From the NCBI RefSeq assembly GCF_008831285.2, contig NC_045139.1, positions 17,280,354-17,344,353 on the forward strand: a stretch of DNA of 64,000 nt, read 5' to 3'. Shown here one piece after another: positions 38,424 through 54,857 of this stretch. The position numbers and the translations under genes were made by a program. Below the pieces are notes generated by a model. That model searched no databases. It worked only from the letters and a program-made list of their open reading frames with translations, and had not been told where the DNA came from. Position 1 is the first letter of the stretch. Each line of letters opens with the position of its first letter. The stretch is from Nymphaea colorata. Taxonomy: Eukaryota; Streptophyta; Magnoliopsida; Nymphaeales; Nymphaeaceae.

Positions 38424-41400
38424 ATTTGGTTATACCCTGAAAATAAACAAACCAAATTCACATTTAGTCTATCTTGAGCTGGATTGAAGGAAAATTTGCA
38501 TTACAAAGGAACCTAGAGAGGTGAGAAGCATAAAGAAGTAGAAGACTAGCACATGAAGCAATAAGAGAAAAGCATTTCTGAGGCAGTCAACTGGCTCTTC
38601 ACACAATGATCAGACAATTTTACATCCTCATAGAATACAAAGATAGTAAACTTCGACTAAATAGATGGAGCGCTAAGACATGCACAATTTTGGAAACAAG
38701 CACAACAAATCAAGTAAAATCGCCTACATGTTTTGGAACATTAAAACATGAATAAACCATGTACACAGTCATTGACTCCACTAGATGCACAAAACCAATC
38801 AAAGTAGAACCTTCATGAAACAGAACATCCAGAAAGATGTTTGAGAGAAAGATAAAGTGCCTAAAAAATTGCCATTTGTGCTTCCTGCAAAGAAGGTGAC
38901 TTCCCCACACCATATGGATTTTACAATTCAAAATGCTCTGGATGCTCCAACAGAACTAACAATTATACCAAGCCAAAACTGCACGCAAGACTCCCTACAC
39001 ACTTTAAAGGGACTCCTTTCTCAATTATGGCCAGTCATGCCACTTCCAAGCAAGATGGTGCTCACTAGGATCTTAAGCTATCAAAGAATATAGCCACATG
39101 ACAGGTCAGCAATAACTAATTTAAGAAAGTGTTCTTACAATAATTGTTATTTTATAGAATTCTGAAACTTTAAGACACATTCAGAAGTTTTACACATTAA
39201 CCCAACCAACAGTCACTCGGTTAGGAACTTGAAAAGGAGAATAATAGTCCAACAACAACTTTCTTGGTCCAAATATATGTTCCATCAATCAGGTTTCGCC
39301 GTTTCGGACGATCTTGTGACTCTACATTCTATAAACATGAGCTAAAATCAACTTTGTCAAACTTTGTACCTTGACCAAGTTCAGGTAATCTTTCTTCCCT
39401 CATGAAAAGTGACATGTATTCCTTGAAATATAATTTTGTACAGGGTGAGGTCAGGTAATTACTAGAGTCCTCCCATCTTTCTTCTCTCATGAAAAATATA
39501 AATAATCTGGCACACTTCTGTAGTCCAGCAGAAATGACAAAATGCTAGTACTTTCTATATAGCGTCTATTTCATATTTACACAAGTAACAATTGCCACTG
39601 GGATCATCGATTCATAGAAGGTACATTTCAACTACAAAGTCAAAAGGTGAAGACTGAATTAACATAGCATCAATACAAGGATCAAGAAAATATAGATCCA
39701 GTGAACCCCAACAAGAAGTCGCTACTAAGCAACATGAGACAAATGATGAAGTGCACTATTGGTGGAATAAACAATCAAACTCAAGTTAAAGATAACATAT
39801 GAACCACACCCCGGATTTTGGAATAATCAATAGAAACGAACCAAAAAGTCAATATGAAGATATGAACCAGTAGCACAAAATAAAAGCCACTAAAACATTT
39901 GAGTAACTACAAAACGGATTACTATAATATCTAGCACAGTCATATGCTCATAGACAAACTTGCCCGACAATTAAATTGTAAATAAGATGTCTTTATTGAA
40001 CCTGTACTTTAAGGAAAATGCATGCAAACTTTACAATAACCCGAAGCGCCAAAAATAAATGGGTCATGATGGTCTCAACTACTGCGCTAAGTACAAATCT
40101 GTGTTTTTTTTTTTAACAAAAAATAGAAGGAATGTAAAAAGTCTTGGTCGGGGTCTACCTGTGTTGCATAAGCAGGTCGTCTAAGGACATTAAATATCTA
40201 GAACCGGAGCAAAAAAAAATGGCTTCAACATCAGAAACTTTCGTTTGCAAAATTGTTCCCTAATGTAAGTCGTATCCAATGCATCTGCAGCGTCTGTACA
40301 GTAGAACGAAGTATTTTTACTGTTATGCATAGCACTTGTGCGCACAACACACAAAAGCACAACCATAATACACATGTATCTTGAAGAGAACGCACCCGCC
40401 AACACCAGCATGCTATGCGGAGCGTTGTTTCTACTTCTATCCAAGAAACACTATTGATTTTAACACATAAGCAAAGTGCGTGGAAGCCGAGAATCGATCC
40501 CAAAAGAAGATCCGACTTAATTAGTTATTTCTTCTTTTCTATTCAAAATGCATGCAGTTGAAACCTGAAACTAATATCATACACCAGTTGGGAATGTGAG
40601 GAAGATACGTGTTTGAAAAATGCAGGTGGTGTGCTTTCCAAACCATTGATGCGTCTACCGCAAACACACCTATCTCACGAAAGGAACCCGCATTTCCTTC
40701 TCACGGGAAGCGTCAAAGGGCAAGACCAACACCAGAAGGAATCAAACTCATGAAGAGCTTCAGGCGTTCACCAAGGAGAAATCGCGCCTCAGATCGAAAT
40801 TGGCGCCGACAACTCTATCAAAGAATTTGCACGAAAACGTGAGTTTTCTCACTCGAAAGCTCAGATCAACGGAGATCTCCAATTCCTATGCCACTAGTTC
40901 CCACTAAAAAATCCATATTCGGATATTCCCCGAAAATCCTCATATCAGTCCTCCAAAAAACAAAAATAGAAACTCAAAAGATGCTTGATTCACAAACCTT
41001 CGAATAGCAAGGAGCTAAATAACGAAAATCATCTAATCCGAAACGGAGTGCCAGAAGTAAATCAGCCAGAAAAATACAAGGAAAATGGAAACTGATGCAA
41101 AATAAACAAATAAATAAAAGACAAAAATATCCAATTTACGAACCGAAATGCCGAAAATAGGAAAATGTGCATTACGCTACGAAGCGTCAGTTAGAACTTA
41201 GAGCGCCAGAGAGAGAGTGTGCGACAGAGAGGAATGCAGGAAATTTCCGGAAAAAGTGCCCGGAGTGAGCCAGTGAAAGGACGGAAAGAGCTGAGAACTT
41301 CATATTGAAAAAGTAAGTCTTGCAAAGCAACTTTCGGAGGGGAAGAAAACAGAGAAAACGGAAAGGAACAGAGGAAAGAAACATGAGAGAAAACGAAATC

Positions 41401-41640
41401 AATTCGGACACCAGTAAATCACGGAAACAGAGAGAGAAATTCACCTGGGAAAGGAAATCCGAGCAAACGAATTCTCGGAAAACAGCCAGAGGAGTCGCGA
41501 GAGAGGAGTCAACCAAAGAGAGGGAGACGGAGCAGAAGAAGGAATCCTTCCTTCTTCAGAAGAGAGAGAGAGAGAGAAGTGCGTCCAGAGAGACAGACAC
41601 CAGACCGAGGCAGAACAGAAGAGAGCCTAGAGATAGAGAG
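38424..41640 (-). other. FPP 5'UTR with a probable ~3 kb leader intron
   Basis: Just upstream of the FPP ATG is a strong acceptor (TTTATTTTCAG on the minus strand, with AG at 38437-38438), leaving 13 nt of leader next to the ATG. About 3 kb away, TTCCCAGGTGAA gives a good donor (GT at 41444-41443) at the end of a CT-rich leader-like stretch (about 41640-41445). No coding frame was recognised in the 38.4-41.4 kb interval, so it is best read as a 5'UTR intron. There is no transcript evidence here. Confidence 0.5.
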
Positions 41641-41686
41641 AGAGAGAGAGAGTGAGCGGGGTTAGAGAGAGAGAGAGAGTGGGCGT
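41560..41686. repeat. GA-rich tracts at the FPP leader
   Basis: Three GA dinucleotide blocks occur (about 41560-41576, 41634-41652 and 41664-41680). In the direction of FPP transcription they are CT tracts, as is usual in plant core promoters and 5'UTRs. Confidence 0.7.
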
Positions 41687-41689
41687 GTT

Positions 41690-43800
41690 TGTAGTAAAAT
41701 ATTGGAGGTTAGGTGCCATTTAAAAAAAGCTGGCAACACACTCTGTGTTCCGCAAATGACTAAATCGCCCTTCCGTAGATTTCTTGTGCCCGAAGACTCC
41801 CCTCGTTCGACGCATGAATGAGACCCTCGCGCTTTTGCCTATTATTCTCCGCAGTCACAAACCAACAACCAATTGTTTCCACGGACTCGCCGTCGGTGGC
41901 CGTCGCAGATAATTCTCTGCCAACGCCGACACACCCCCGCCTTCATCCGAGTCGCCGGAAAACGGCTTACTGACCGGAAATTGGAGACCGGAATCTTTTT
42001 TCACCCCTCCCTTTGTGGCATTTTTTTTTTTACAGGGAGTGGAGCCTAATTCAATCGAAACCGACAATAAGCGAATTAAATAGGTACTCTACATTTAATG
42101 TCTATAATATGGTTTAGATTTAGGTTTCGACATTAATTAAAAAAAAATAGATTCAGGTCAGATTTGGATTATGAATTCGGATTTCAGTTGAATATAGTAT
42201 AAGATTTTGTTTCATTTGAATTCAAATATGAATTTGAATCCCAATATATAGATATCCAAAAAAAAGCGTATATATCCGACTTAAATCCGATCAATTGACA
42301 TCCCTAAACACCATTATCTTAAACTGATTAGCGCATTTTTATGTAAACTTGAAGAGGTATTTAGATGAGTCAAGACAAGGTTTCATTTTTTGTTTTCAAA
42401 AGTAGGTTTTGCATGCAAAACTAGTCTTTTAGAATACTTGAGTGACATTAAAACTGAGTTTGAAGAAAACCCAATTTTGAAAAAACTTGGTTTTGTAAAA
42501 ATGAATGTAAAATTCAACCCCCAAACAAGTTTTCAAAATTCGTTAAAAAAAAAAACTTGGTTTTCATAAAATTAAAATTTTAGTTGGATAAAGTTTTCTC
42601 CAAACGTCCCCTGAACGTTTTGACCAATAAAAACTTGACAAACATGAGATGAGATGTAGACTTACCGAGCCAGCCAAGTTGAAGTCAAACTTTTTGAATT
42701 GGAATTGAACTTACTGTATGCAAACCAAGTGCTTCTACGAATTGTTTCAAATCAACGAATCCATTTGGCTTGATTAGTCACTCTAGCCATGTTTATAAGC
42801 CAAATCTCTCCCTTTCCTTCTTTATAGAATGTCAATACCCAATAGGAATTGAACTATAAACTAGTTGACATCCACCTGAATTGAACCAGGAATTGGCCTT
42901 GGTCTTTTGCTGCAAAAGTATTTCATTTGCCAAATAACCCTGAAATATTCCACTTGTCATACACGAAAAGTCTCTTGAAAATATTTTTCCGCCTATCAAA
43001 CGCCGACACTCCTTGATTCCATTTTGATGCTAATTTTTTTCACATGAGACTGTTGGTGAATCTGGAAGCTTGCAATCCGTAGGAACAGTTGCGGAAAAAG
43101 TGTCCCATACAATCTGTACCAGACACGGATGGATCTAGCGTGGGTAGCAATGACATCACCTTCTTCTGGCATTTTTCTCGTTTGGTGCATTTTTTGTTTG
43201 CCTCGTAGCCACTGAACCCTTTTCTGAATTCTCGTGATTCCTTGTCATAAGCATAAAAACAAAGAACAGTGATGTAAGTAACAATTATTTTCGCCCACAT
43301 TTTTTTGAAGTCAGGGAAAACTTCTATGACATTTACTTCGTGAAAATTTTGTCTCGGGGCAAGTAGTCACACGATGGAGTTAAAACAAGATAAGGGAGTC
43401 GGTGGGGGAGGGGTCTGACTTTTTTCACTTCGAGATTAAAGTACATGGGGGAAGCAAAATAAAAGCAATGGAGCAGACCCTAAAAAGGAGAAATTGGAGA
43501 GATTTGTTGTTTTCTGGTGAAATTAATCTCACCTCCTAAGTCATACCTTTATACTTTCAAGATTCGGACTTACTTTGAAGTATATGTGGACCTACAGTAC
43601 GTCCTTAGACTTGGGTATCGCACTTTCCACTGTTTGTAACCCAAATGAATAACAAACCAGAGTATGACAACAACAACAAGGTTCAAACCTCAGACTCCAT
43701 AAGTGTAAGCCACCTTGTTCTACAAATTTGGCTGTCGAAATTATTGAAGATTTGAATAGGAGATCTAGATTGGTCCAGACTTGTTCTAGTAAGCATATGG
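41690..43800. other. FPP upstream intergenic region
   Basis: No gene recognised. Between about 42130 and 42310 there is degenerate sequence full of GGATTT, GAATTC and TCCGA words that resembles other dispersed-repeat stretches in the window. The frame at 42996-43190 (-) has no family features. Confidence 0.5.
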
Positions 43801-43804
43801 GAGT

Positions 43805-44158
43805 TAGGGGTGAACAACAAGTCGAGCTACTCGAGCTCTCAGCTCGTGAACAAGTTCGAGCTGAGTCATTTGCTTAACAAGTCGAGTTCGAATTTGTGAG
43901 TCAACTCGTTCAGATAATCGAGTTGAGTTTTGAGCTCAACACGTAACTGTCGAGTCGAGCTGGAGCCTTAATGAAGTCGTGCTCGTGCTCAACACGTAAC
44001 GATAAATATCAATTATATTCAAACAAGTTTGTCGAGCCTTAATCGAGTCAAGCATGAGCTCAACATGTAATTGCCGAGTCGAGCTCGAGCTCCTTCCATC
44101 GAGCTATTCGGTTCGAACTGATTAAACTTGGGCTCGACTCGACTAGTGTTCACCCCTA
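43805..44158. mobile_element. MITE-like element with 11-bp terminal inverted repeats
   Basis: TAGGGGTGAAC at 43805-43815 is the exact reverse complement of GTTCACCCCTA at 44148-44158. GAGT flanks both ends (43801-43804 and 44159-44162); the match extends to GAGTTA if the element is taken as slightly shorter. The ~354-bp body has no coding capacity and is filled with CGAGCTCGAG-type words and short internal repeats of CTCAACACGTAA. A non-autonomous DNA transposon is the simplest reading; the superfamily is not clear. Confidence 0.75.
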
Positions 44159-44394
44159 GAGTTATGTTTCTCTACAAGAACTCACGCAAGCGGTGAAGCT
44201 CACGGATTTAAAACCTCCTGAATTCAACAGAAGATCGATCCAAACCCTTACATACTATATATCCAACTAAACCATGGAATGAGATGTATAGAAACGTAAA
44301 CCGGTAAAACACATCAAGTGGAATTTCTAATTGACCTAAGGACCTAGGAAAGTGTGTCCAATATGGGCTTCACTTATTAACAGACAAAAGTTTT

Positions 44395-44429
<35 letters not shown>

Positions 44430-46370
44430 TGTGCAGTAGTTTTCAGTGTCCCCATCAGTTTGGGATGGCCATTAGCTGGAGAAGAAGAGGACTATTTTGG
44501 CATTTTTGAAGAAAAATGTGGCTCGTTTTGTCATGTTCTGATAACAAACTTCACCTTGTCTTTGGTAGCCTTGGACAGACATGAGCATGGTTTTGAGTAA
44601 TTTTGGATTAAATTTGGAGACCCAAAAAAAAAAAAAGTGTGAGTTAAACAGAAGAAAATGGGCCAATTTTGTACTCCAAATGAGCAGTGTAGTAGTTAGT
44701 GCAAGAGAAAAGGAAAAAAAAAACACAAACTACCAAGAAAAGGGGGACCTATTTTGACTGATGACAAATTTTGACTGTCAAACTTTGGTGGTTGAATTTT
44801 TTAGTGAAGTTTTTTCTTTTTGGTTGGTTGTTTTTGCTCTCTTCAAACTTTTCTCTTTTGGAACTTGAGCTATCTTGGGTTTTCAAACATTATCAATTTT
44901 CATAAATGCCCCTAAAGATACAGAATAAACTTTTAATGCATCCCAGGTATGATCATTTCTAAATGAGTTGTGCTTTTCAAATACTTCGAACCTCTGTTTT
45001 TCAAAATAATCGACATTTTTCGGGCCGCTACATTTCTTAGGGGTAGTTTGATGGGCTGGATAGTTCCTGTAGCACTGAAAATAAAATTTAAATTTAAATT
45101 AAAGTTGGGATGAAAAAAATAACCATTGGGTTGGTTTTCTGAAATTTCTTTCAATGCTTAATCCAACGATTCTCTTTTTTCATCTTTCACTGAGAAATTT
45201 ATTTCCTTAAGCATAAATAATCTGAATTTTGTTTTCATTTCTTTAATTTCTGAAATAAGTTCCTGTAAACTTCTTTTCAACTTCATACTTTCAATGCATC
45301 AAACCAAACAAGCTTAAGTTTTACATATATTAACCTTCATAATCTTAGGTTGAAACTATTAATTATAAAGTTACTTTTGATTTTTATGTCCCTTCAATGT
45401 GATGTTTGACCCGGTACGAGGGAGAGAAATGTGGAGTCACTTCACCACCACATGTAGTAGGAGCGGCAGTGTCGGTCAGTGGATGTTTCATCTTTCTTTC
45501 TTTTTCCACCACCTGCCATATTTTCCCCGCCTTTGCCGTCGGTGCTACCTAAAATATTCACATCACATCCCAACCCCTCCCTTCAATTAAAATACTCAAT
45601 TTTTTCCCATTTGCCAAGGCCGAACATTAGTTGGGAATGACTGCTTATTCTTTTCCCTTTAGAGTTTAGACCCACTAAGTAAAAAGTATGTATATATTGC
45701 GTTTTCTCGCTCGCTCGTATTATCAATTGAAAATATACATATGCTTATTTATTTATGTTTAAAGTATCTATCAACAAAATTATGTCAAATGGAACTTACT
45801 TACGGTCATGTCATATTAATTTTTAATAAATGCATAGTAGAGAATATGGAAGTTACCGACACCAATTTTTTTTATTGAAAATCGACAGTTCATGTGCTTT
45901 ATGGATACCGACACGTATAGGCATTCATTCACACTTTACATATATATAATAATTCTTTTATACCAATATTGTTAATATGAGAATAAAAGGTCAACTATTT
46001 CAAGAAATGGTGCAAACTTTTTGAGTAAGTTAATTTTTCCATTTTATGCTTATAGAACAAAATAAGTTAAATAACGTTAACTCATTCCAAGTAAACAATA
46101 ACATAACGAAAGAAAGCGAGATTTAGAGAGAGAGAGAGAGAGAGAGAGAAGGCACTTTTAAGTTTTAACCACTTGTCACTGCTTAATGATGATCTCACTT
46201 CGCTTGTTTCCTTCTTCTTAAATTCATTCCTCTACCAAACTGACTACCATAATGAAACTGAAGCGGCAAATATTTTCTTTGTCTCTAGCTATGATCATGC
46301 TCTAAGAATAAATAATGTTGTTTATTTATAGCCAGCATGATTCGATTTCCTTACTCGTGCAACTCTTCTT
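44159..46370. other. Intergenic sequence, no gene recognised
   Basis: AT-rich sequence with a GA tract at about 44397-44430 and another at about 46121-46149. No frame here has family features. Confidence 0.5.
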
Positions 46371-46658
46371 ATGGACTCTTCAAAGTTATATAGTTTTAAG
46401 GCCTTGCAAAGTGTCACACTCAAGATTCCTTCTAGCCTTAAAATTGCTCAACAAATCTTAAATTGGCACTCACTAAACCTAACTTCTAGTGCTTCTTTGG
46501 TCCATTCTCATAACCCCGACGCCTTGTATCTTTTCAAGATTTAGCATGCCTCATCTTCCTGGCAACATATCGCAGTAACAGCTTGCTCGGAGTTAGGCCT
46601 CCTACCTTTTATTGAAAAAAAATGTTGCAATATTTCAAAATCAGAAAGTGCCAACTAA
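46371..46658 (+). pseudogene. Possible gene remnant, single in-frame TAG
   Basis: An ATG at 46371 opens 57 codons (MDSSKLYSFKALQSVTLKIP at the start) to a TAG at 46542-46544. The same frame then stays open for 37 more codons (HASSSWQHIAVTACSELGLL at the start) to a TAA at 46656. The amino-acid make-up on both sides looks like protein, with repeated S/L helices, and suggests one ~95-codon segment broken by one nonsense change. I do not recognise the family. Chance is possible. Confidence 0.25.
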
Positions 46659-49853
<3,195 letters not shown>

Positions 49854-50579
49854 ACCTAGAATCTAATATGTTCTTTGTGCCTTTACAGCATTTTATGAAC
49901 TTAAGTAGGTTAGGCTGTCTACTTTTAAATTCTTGTCAAATCAACTATGCACATATATATGAGGAACATCAATATTATGGCTAAAAATATAAAATTAGTC
50001 ATTAGAAAACAATTACCACATGAACAATATTACCAAGGTTTATGATGGAGCAATCGTTCCAAGATACATGATTAAGATAAAAACAAGCCAAAAAAAGACA
50101 TGGTGTTATATATATATCTTGTATATATATATACATATGCACATGAGAAACATGAGTGGAGGGGTTTGCGTAGACAGGAGACGCGTGAGGAGGCCTTATT
50201 CTCAACTAAATTGCAGTGAAGTTTCGTTATCATATGGGCCTTGTCAACGTGAGCACAAATAGGGAAAAAAAAGAAAGAGAAGGGCGTACATTCGATTGAC
50301 ATCGCCAAAAGTTGTAAGGTCATTATCCAAATGAGCTTGCTCCCCTTCAATTCATTCACAGATACAATATATATGAACTCTCCTCTTCCTGTATTTTCCA
50401 TGTTATATACAGGACTTGCTCCTTTAACTTTGTTCTCTCTTAAATACCTTCACATTTAATTTGCAGTAAACTTTCTCGAGCTTTGAGCAGGAAAAAGAAA
50501 CGCAAAAAAAATTGCATTAATATGTTCTTCTTTTTTAACTACTTGCTACGTCTAAAAATAGTTTAAGATGTCCATGGCT

Positions 50580-50640
50580 CGTCGTAGTTCAAATCTCATG
50601 GTCATTGTCATGCTCTGGTGTGTTCCTAATCTGAGTTGCA
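50580..50640 (+). repeat. Fragment of the SINE-like family
   Basis: AGTTCAAATCTCATGGTCAT continues into TGTCATGCTCTGGTG. This aligns with the B-box and following bases of the copies at 17911-18142 and 57838-58070. No A-box or target-site duplication was found, so it is truncated or diverged. Confidence 0.4.
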
Positions 50641-53578
50641 AACGGTGGCAGACTCAACAGCCGAATTAAATTAAGGAATGTATCGTTGGTCTACCCGAAC
50701 ACCAAAACAAGTCAAAACCCTAAAACTATTTAGGTATATTTAGGTCAAGGTGGTTTCATCCAACTAAATGTTAAGAAAAAAATATGTTGGTCCCCAAATG
50801 GAGGTGCATTAAATTGATAGATCCTTCCAACTTCTATATTTTCAACATATATGTAATCGAATTTAATTCACACGAGTGCCTTCTACATCGTCTTAATGGG
50901 ACTTGTATGCTTTTTTTGTGTACGAAAGCTGCTCAAGAAGATCCACATCTTGAATCAATTCGATATTTCATTCATAAATTATGCGCATGCATGCAGTTGT
51001 GTTTTTACTACCTCAAGATTCACATCTTAAGATGTACTAAGGTGGTTCAACTTAATAAATAAATAAATAAACCACTCTAAGTACATCTACATCTTAATCA
51101 CATAATCTAGAAAGAGAATTGAGCGACAAGAATAGGCACACCATTAGGTCCATCTTCTCCCCCAACCTTGGATTATCTGATAAAGCATTAGTTAAGCTTT
51201 CATTTTCTCAACTTTCCCGGGCATATGCGCGGGGTTAGGCAGGCTTCTATCAAATCATTCCAAGTTTTGCATCTCAATTATTGAACTAATAATCACTATT
51301 AACTCGGAGACTTTAAGCTCAATCGCATCAAACCAACTTTTTATTTTTTTAATGATATTAATCTTGTAATTTAAATTAAACTCAACTACTTAAACTTTCG
51401 GATCTGGATATCATATGAGTGCTTCTTATATACCCGGCCTGGTCAAGCTCCAGCCTACCAAATCAATCTACTCTCAATAATTCTCTTCAACCTCATTAAT
51501 GTTGGCCTTAATTAAATGAGACATGAGCAAATGAATTAACAACAGTCTAATGGGCATTCCATACCCAATATTAATATATAAAATGTGAACAGAGAGGGAC
51601 CATGTACAGTGGTTCATAAACTCTCTCTACTTGCCCATACACATTGACATGCACATTCACTTTCCTAGCTAGACATTAAAAGCTCTTGATACCAACTCAT
51701 ATTAATCACCATAATAAATTATTAGAAACAACTTCATTTTTTCTTTATTTATAGGTACGGAGACAAATATCGTTTAGATGATGTGTACGGGTTGCAAATA
51801 GTAAGGTTTTTTTCGGATATAATATGACAAAGTTTTTTTTTAAAAAAAAACATTTGAGCAGGTTTTGAGAAAAGTTAAAAAGAAAAAATCTTAAAAATAA
51901 AATAAAAACAAAACAAAAAAACAGTTTTTTTTTTTCGTTTTTTTGGACTTTTTTGTTGTCTTTTTCAAAAAGACAAGGCCTTTTTGCAGTTTTGCATCTA
52001 TGCTGAAGTATAAAATGAGTTTTTTTTTAATGCACTTTATGTGTCTATGTGTACACAAGAAAGCAAGAAAATTCCGGCCATAATATGTGGCTGCGTGTTT
52101 GAGGTTTGAAGTTACAAAAATGCCCTTAAAGAGAAACCGACTCCCATCTTTAAAAGAGCAAAAGCAGAAGGACAAAGAAAATAGCAAAATACCCAATTCT
52201 TTATCAGAAATGACAGTTTGAGGGTGCCGCAACTTCGTGGGTTTTTTCTTTTCTTTCCTCGACGAAGCATCTCAAAAAGTTGGAAACTTTTTTAATCAAA
52301 GACGCGGACGCCCAGTCTTTACTCCACGTCCAGTTAATATTCTCGACAAAAAAGTTTGAAAAAGACCGAAAGTTTAACTCGCACGCAATAGATAAAAAAC
52401 GATTGGCAGCTTTTCGCGAAAAGCTGATAAATGGAGCAGCTTTTGTAATTTGTGAGAAATGCTCCTTCCCAACGCCACCGACAGTAAGAGAGCTCCTCTC
52501 AATGAGATCATACAGATGGGGACATAAAGGCATCCCATTTTATCACTTTCATGGGAAAAGAAAAAAGAAATAACAATAAAACCAAGGGGCAAAGTCATGG
52601 GCCCCAACTTATCCCACCAAGAAAAGCATGAAGTTGCTCCCTTTTTCTTTTTTTACCTCACCACTCAAATGATGAGTTTCTTAGTGCAAGATATTTGTGG
52701 CCCACCTCGCTGTCATTTATTAAAAAATAGTAACATTCTCCAAAGGAAGGAAAAAAAAATATAAAGCTACAAATATCAGGAAGAGATTAATTTATGGTTT
52801 ATAGTGATGTGAGTGGACCATATTTAAATTGTATATAATTGTAGTCATATCTGCTTTCTCAGATATTTATATGTAATAGGAAGAAAGATATAAGGGCGCT
52901 GGATATATGATATTTATTTAAAACTAAATCTGATTAAAATATGAATCTGATAAGATATTTATGTATGTAATTTCTTAAATTTTTTTTTTTTTCATATCCA
53001 ATTTGTTCAAAACGATTCGATAGGATATCCAATCGAGATCGGATTTCTTTCACAAATCTTAAGTGGAAGATTGCCACCTTTTGTCAGATTAGAAAAGGGT
53101 GGCGGAACTTAACGGTTTTTATTAGTTCATATGGGCAAGCTGCTTTATACCAAGGTTAAATGGCAGAGTGATGCTGTTGTTGCATATATTACCTTCTTTG
53201 GATGCTTATCAGGTGAGATTGCAGTCATGGCTGTTCAGACAAAGTTGCGTCCACGGTATGTAGTAAAGGAGTGAAGGATATTTTGATAATTCTTTTTTGT
53301 AAAAAAAATGTTTTCTATTGTCTTCTTACTTTTTCTATTTTCATTAGTGTCTTTACAAAAAGTTTTTTCTTTTAGTGTGAATTAACAGTATTTTAGTCAT
53401 TAACCACACGGACGCATCAAAATTCATGCACCAATATAGCGATCACTCCTCCAAATTGGAGAAGAGACATCCATAGAGCATTCTCACGTAGTGCCATGTA
53501 AGTTTCGGCGTCCTTAAGAAAAAATTTCTAGTTTTGCTTCTGTTGTTGTCTCTCTGGGATGAAATTGAAGCTAATAAA

Positions 53579-53669
53579 GCTCAAACTCGCTTGAAAAAAC
53601 TCGACTTGAACTGGATATGTCATGTACAATAGAGAGCTCGAGCTCGACTCGGCTCGTGTTCAGCGCTAC
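53579..53669. mobile_element. Relic of the 43.8-kb MITE-like family
   Basis: The stretch ends GAGCTCGAGCTCGACTCGGC followed by TCGTGTTCAGCGCTAC. This parallels the right end of the element at 43805-44158 (GAGCTCGAGCTCC, later GCTCGACTCGACTAGTGTTC). The left end is missing. Confidence 0.5.
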
Positions 53670-54614
53670 TTGTGTCTCTGTAAACTCCCTAAATGAATCG
53701 TGGTGCTTGATTGCCCATAAGGCATGTCCGTTTGTGTGAAGGTTTGCATTGTTCTCTCCCTGATTTTTTTCATTTTGAATAAAAGAAGGGAGGTAACTCC
53801 CCAGCATTCCTTGCATCGGGGAAGGAAATAATTCTCGCATTGAATACAAGCTACTAAGGTGAGTGCAATCATTGTAAGGGCCTTCTTCTTTTTTTCTTTT
53901 TTCTTTTTCTCCCCTCGTTCATTAAATAAATATAAATAGGGTTTGGGGTGACAGGTCCGTTGGTTTCATTTTGATTGAGATATTTTTTTATTGTCACTAG
54001 GCAAGTGTTCTTTTCTCACCTGAAAATCGTCGCTTGTAGGCGGCCTGTCACTAGTTCGAGCGGCATCGGCCTGAAAATGAGTGGCGGCCCCACTCTAAAC
54101 GCAACCCTAAACCTTAGAGGCAGGAACTTCAGCTCTTGCCCAAGCGATGACAAGAAATACTCCTCTTCATTAAGAAGCAAATTTTTAAAACTTTTTGTTG
54201 ACCTCATTTCTCAAATCCAACCTTTTTTTTTTCCTTAAACATGTTTGATTGTTTGAATCGCATTTGCTTATTTCCTTCTTATTAAATAACGATCTTCTAA
54301 TGAAAGTACATATAAGAGGGAAAAAAAAAAAAACAGTTCCCTAAGAGGAGGAACACCTGTTCTGTTTGGCGGAGAAAATTTTTCATCTTTCGGAACACAG
54401 ATATAAATTGTTCTCCAAGTACTTTTCGATGCTGTTCAAGTATGTTCCTTTTTGTTTGGAACACTGTGTTCTAAAGAACGCAGTACTCTAGCCACCAAAT
54501 AAATGCCCCCTCGAAATTTACTCGGGAAAAACCACCTCAGCTTGAGAGACTTTGTTTTTTGTCTAGGCCATAAAACCGGGAAGCCATTTCCCTTACCTCC
54601 ATGGTCTTAAATAT

Positions 54615-54857
54615 TTCCTTCTTATATCGTTCAAGCTCCCAACAGTAAAATATGTATGTATGTATATATGTATTCCTTCTTATATCGTCCAGTCTCCGAA
54701 CAATAAAATATGTATGTATATATGTATAATTTATTCCTTCTTATATCATCCAGACTCCGAACAGTAAAATATGTATGTATATATGCATATGTTTATTCCT
54801 TCTTATATCGTCCAGACTCGGAACATTAAAATATGAAGTATATATGTATATATTTAT
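54615..54857 (+). repeat. Minisatellite, four ~58-62 bp units
   Basis: Units start at about 54615, 54673, 54734 and 54796. Each opens with TTCCTTCTTATATC, then a variable ..CAGACTCCGAACAGTAAAAT block and a TATGTATGTATATATGTAT tail. Units two to four are most alike, and the first has diverged the most. Confidence 0.85.

Noticed and set aside
52204-52573. Two overlapping antiparallel frames of about 100 codons
   Set aside because: Neither has a recognisable domain, the plus one starts at TTG, and the overlap fits one GC-richer stretch being open by chance on both strands.
53975-54238. 87-codon plus-strand frame
   Set aside because: Low-complexity ends and no family features. The middle looks slightly protein-like but nothing supports a gene.
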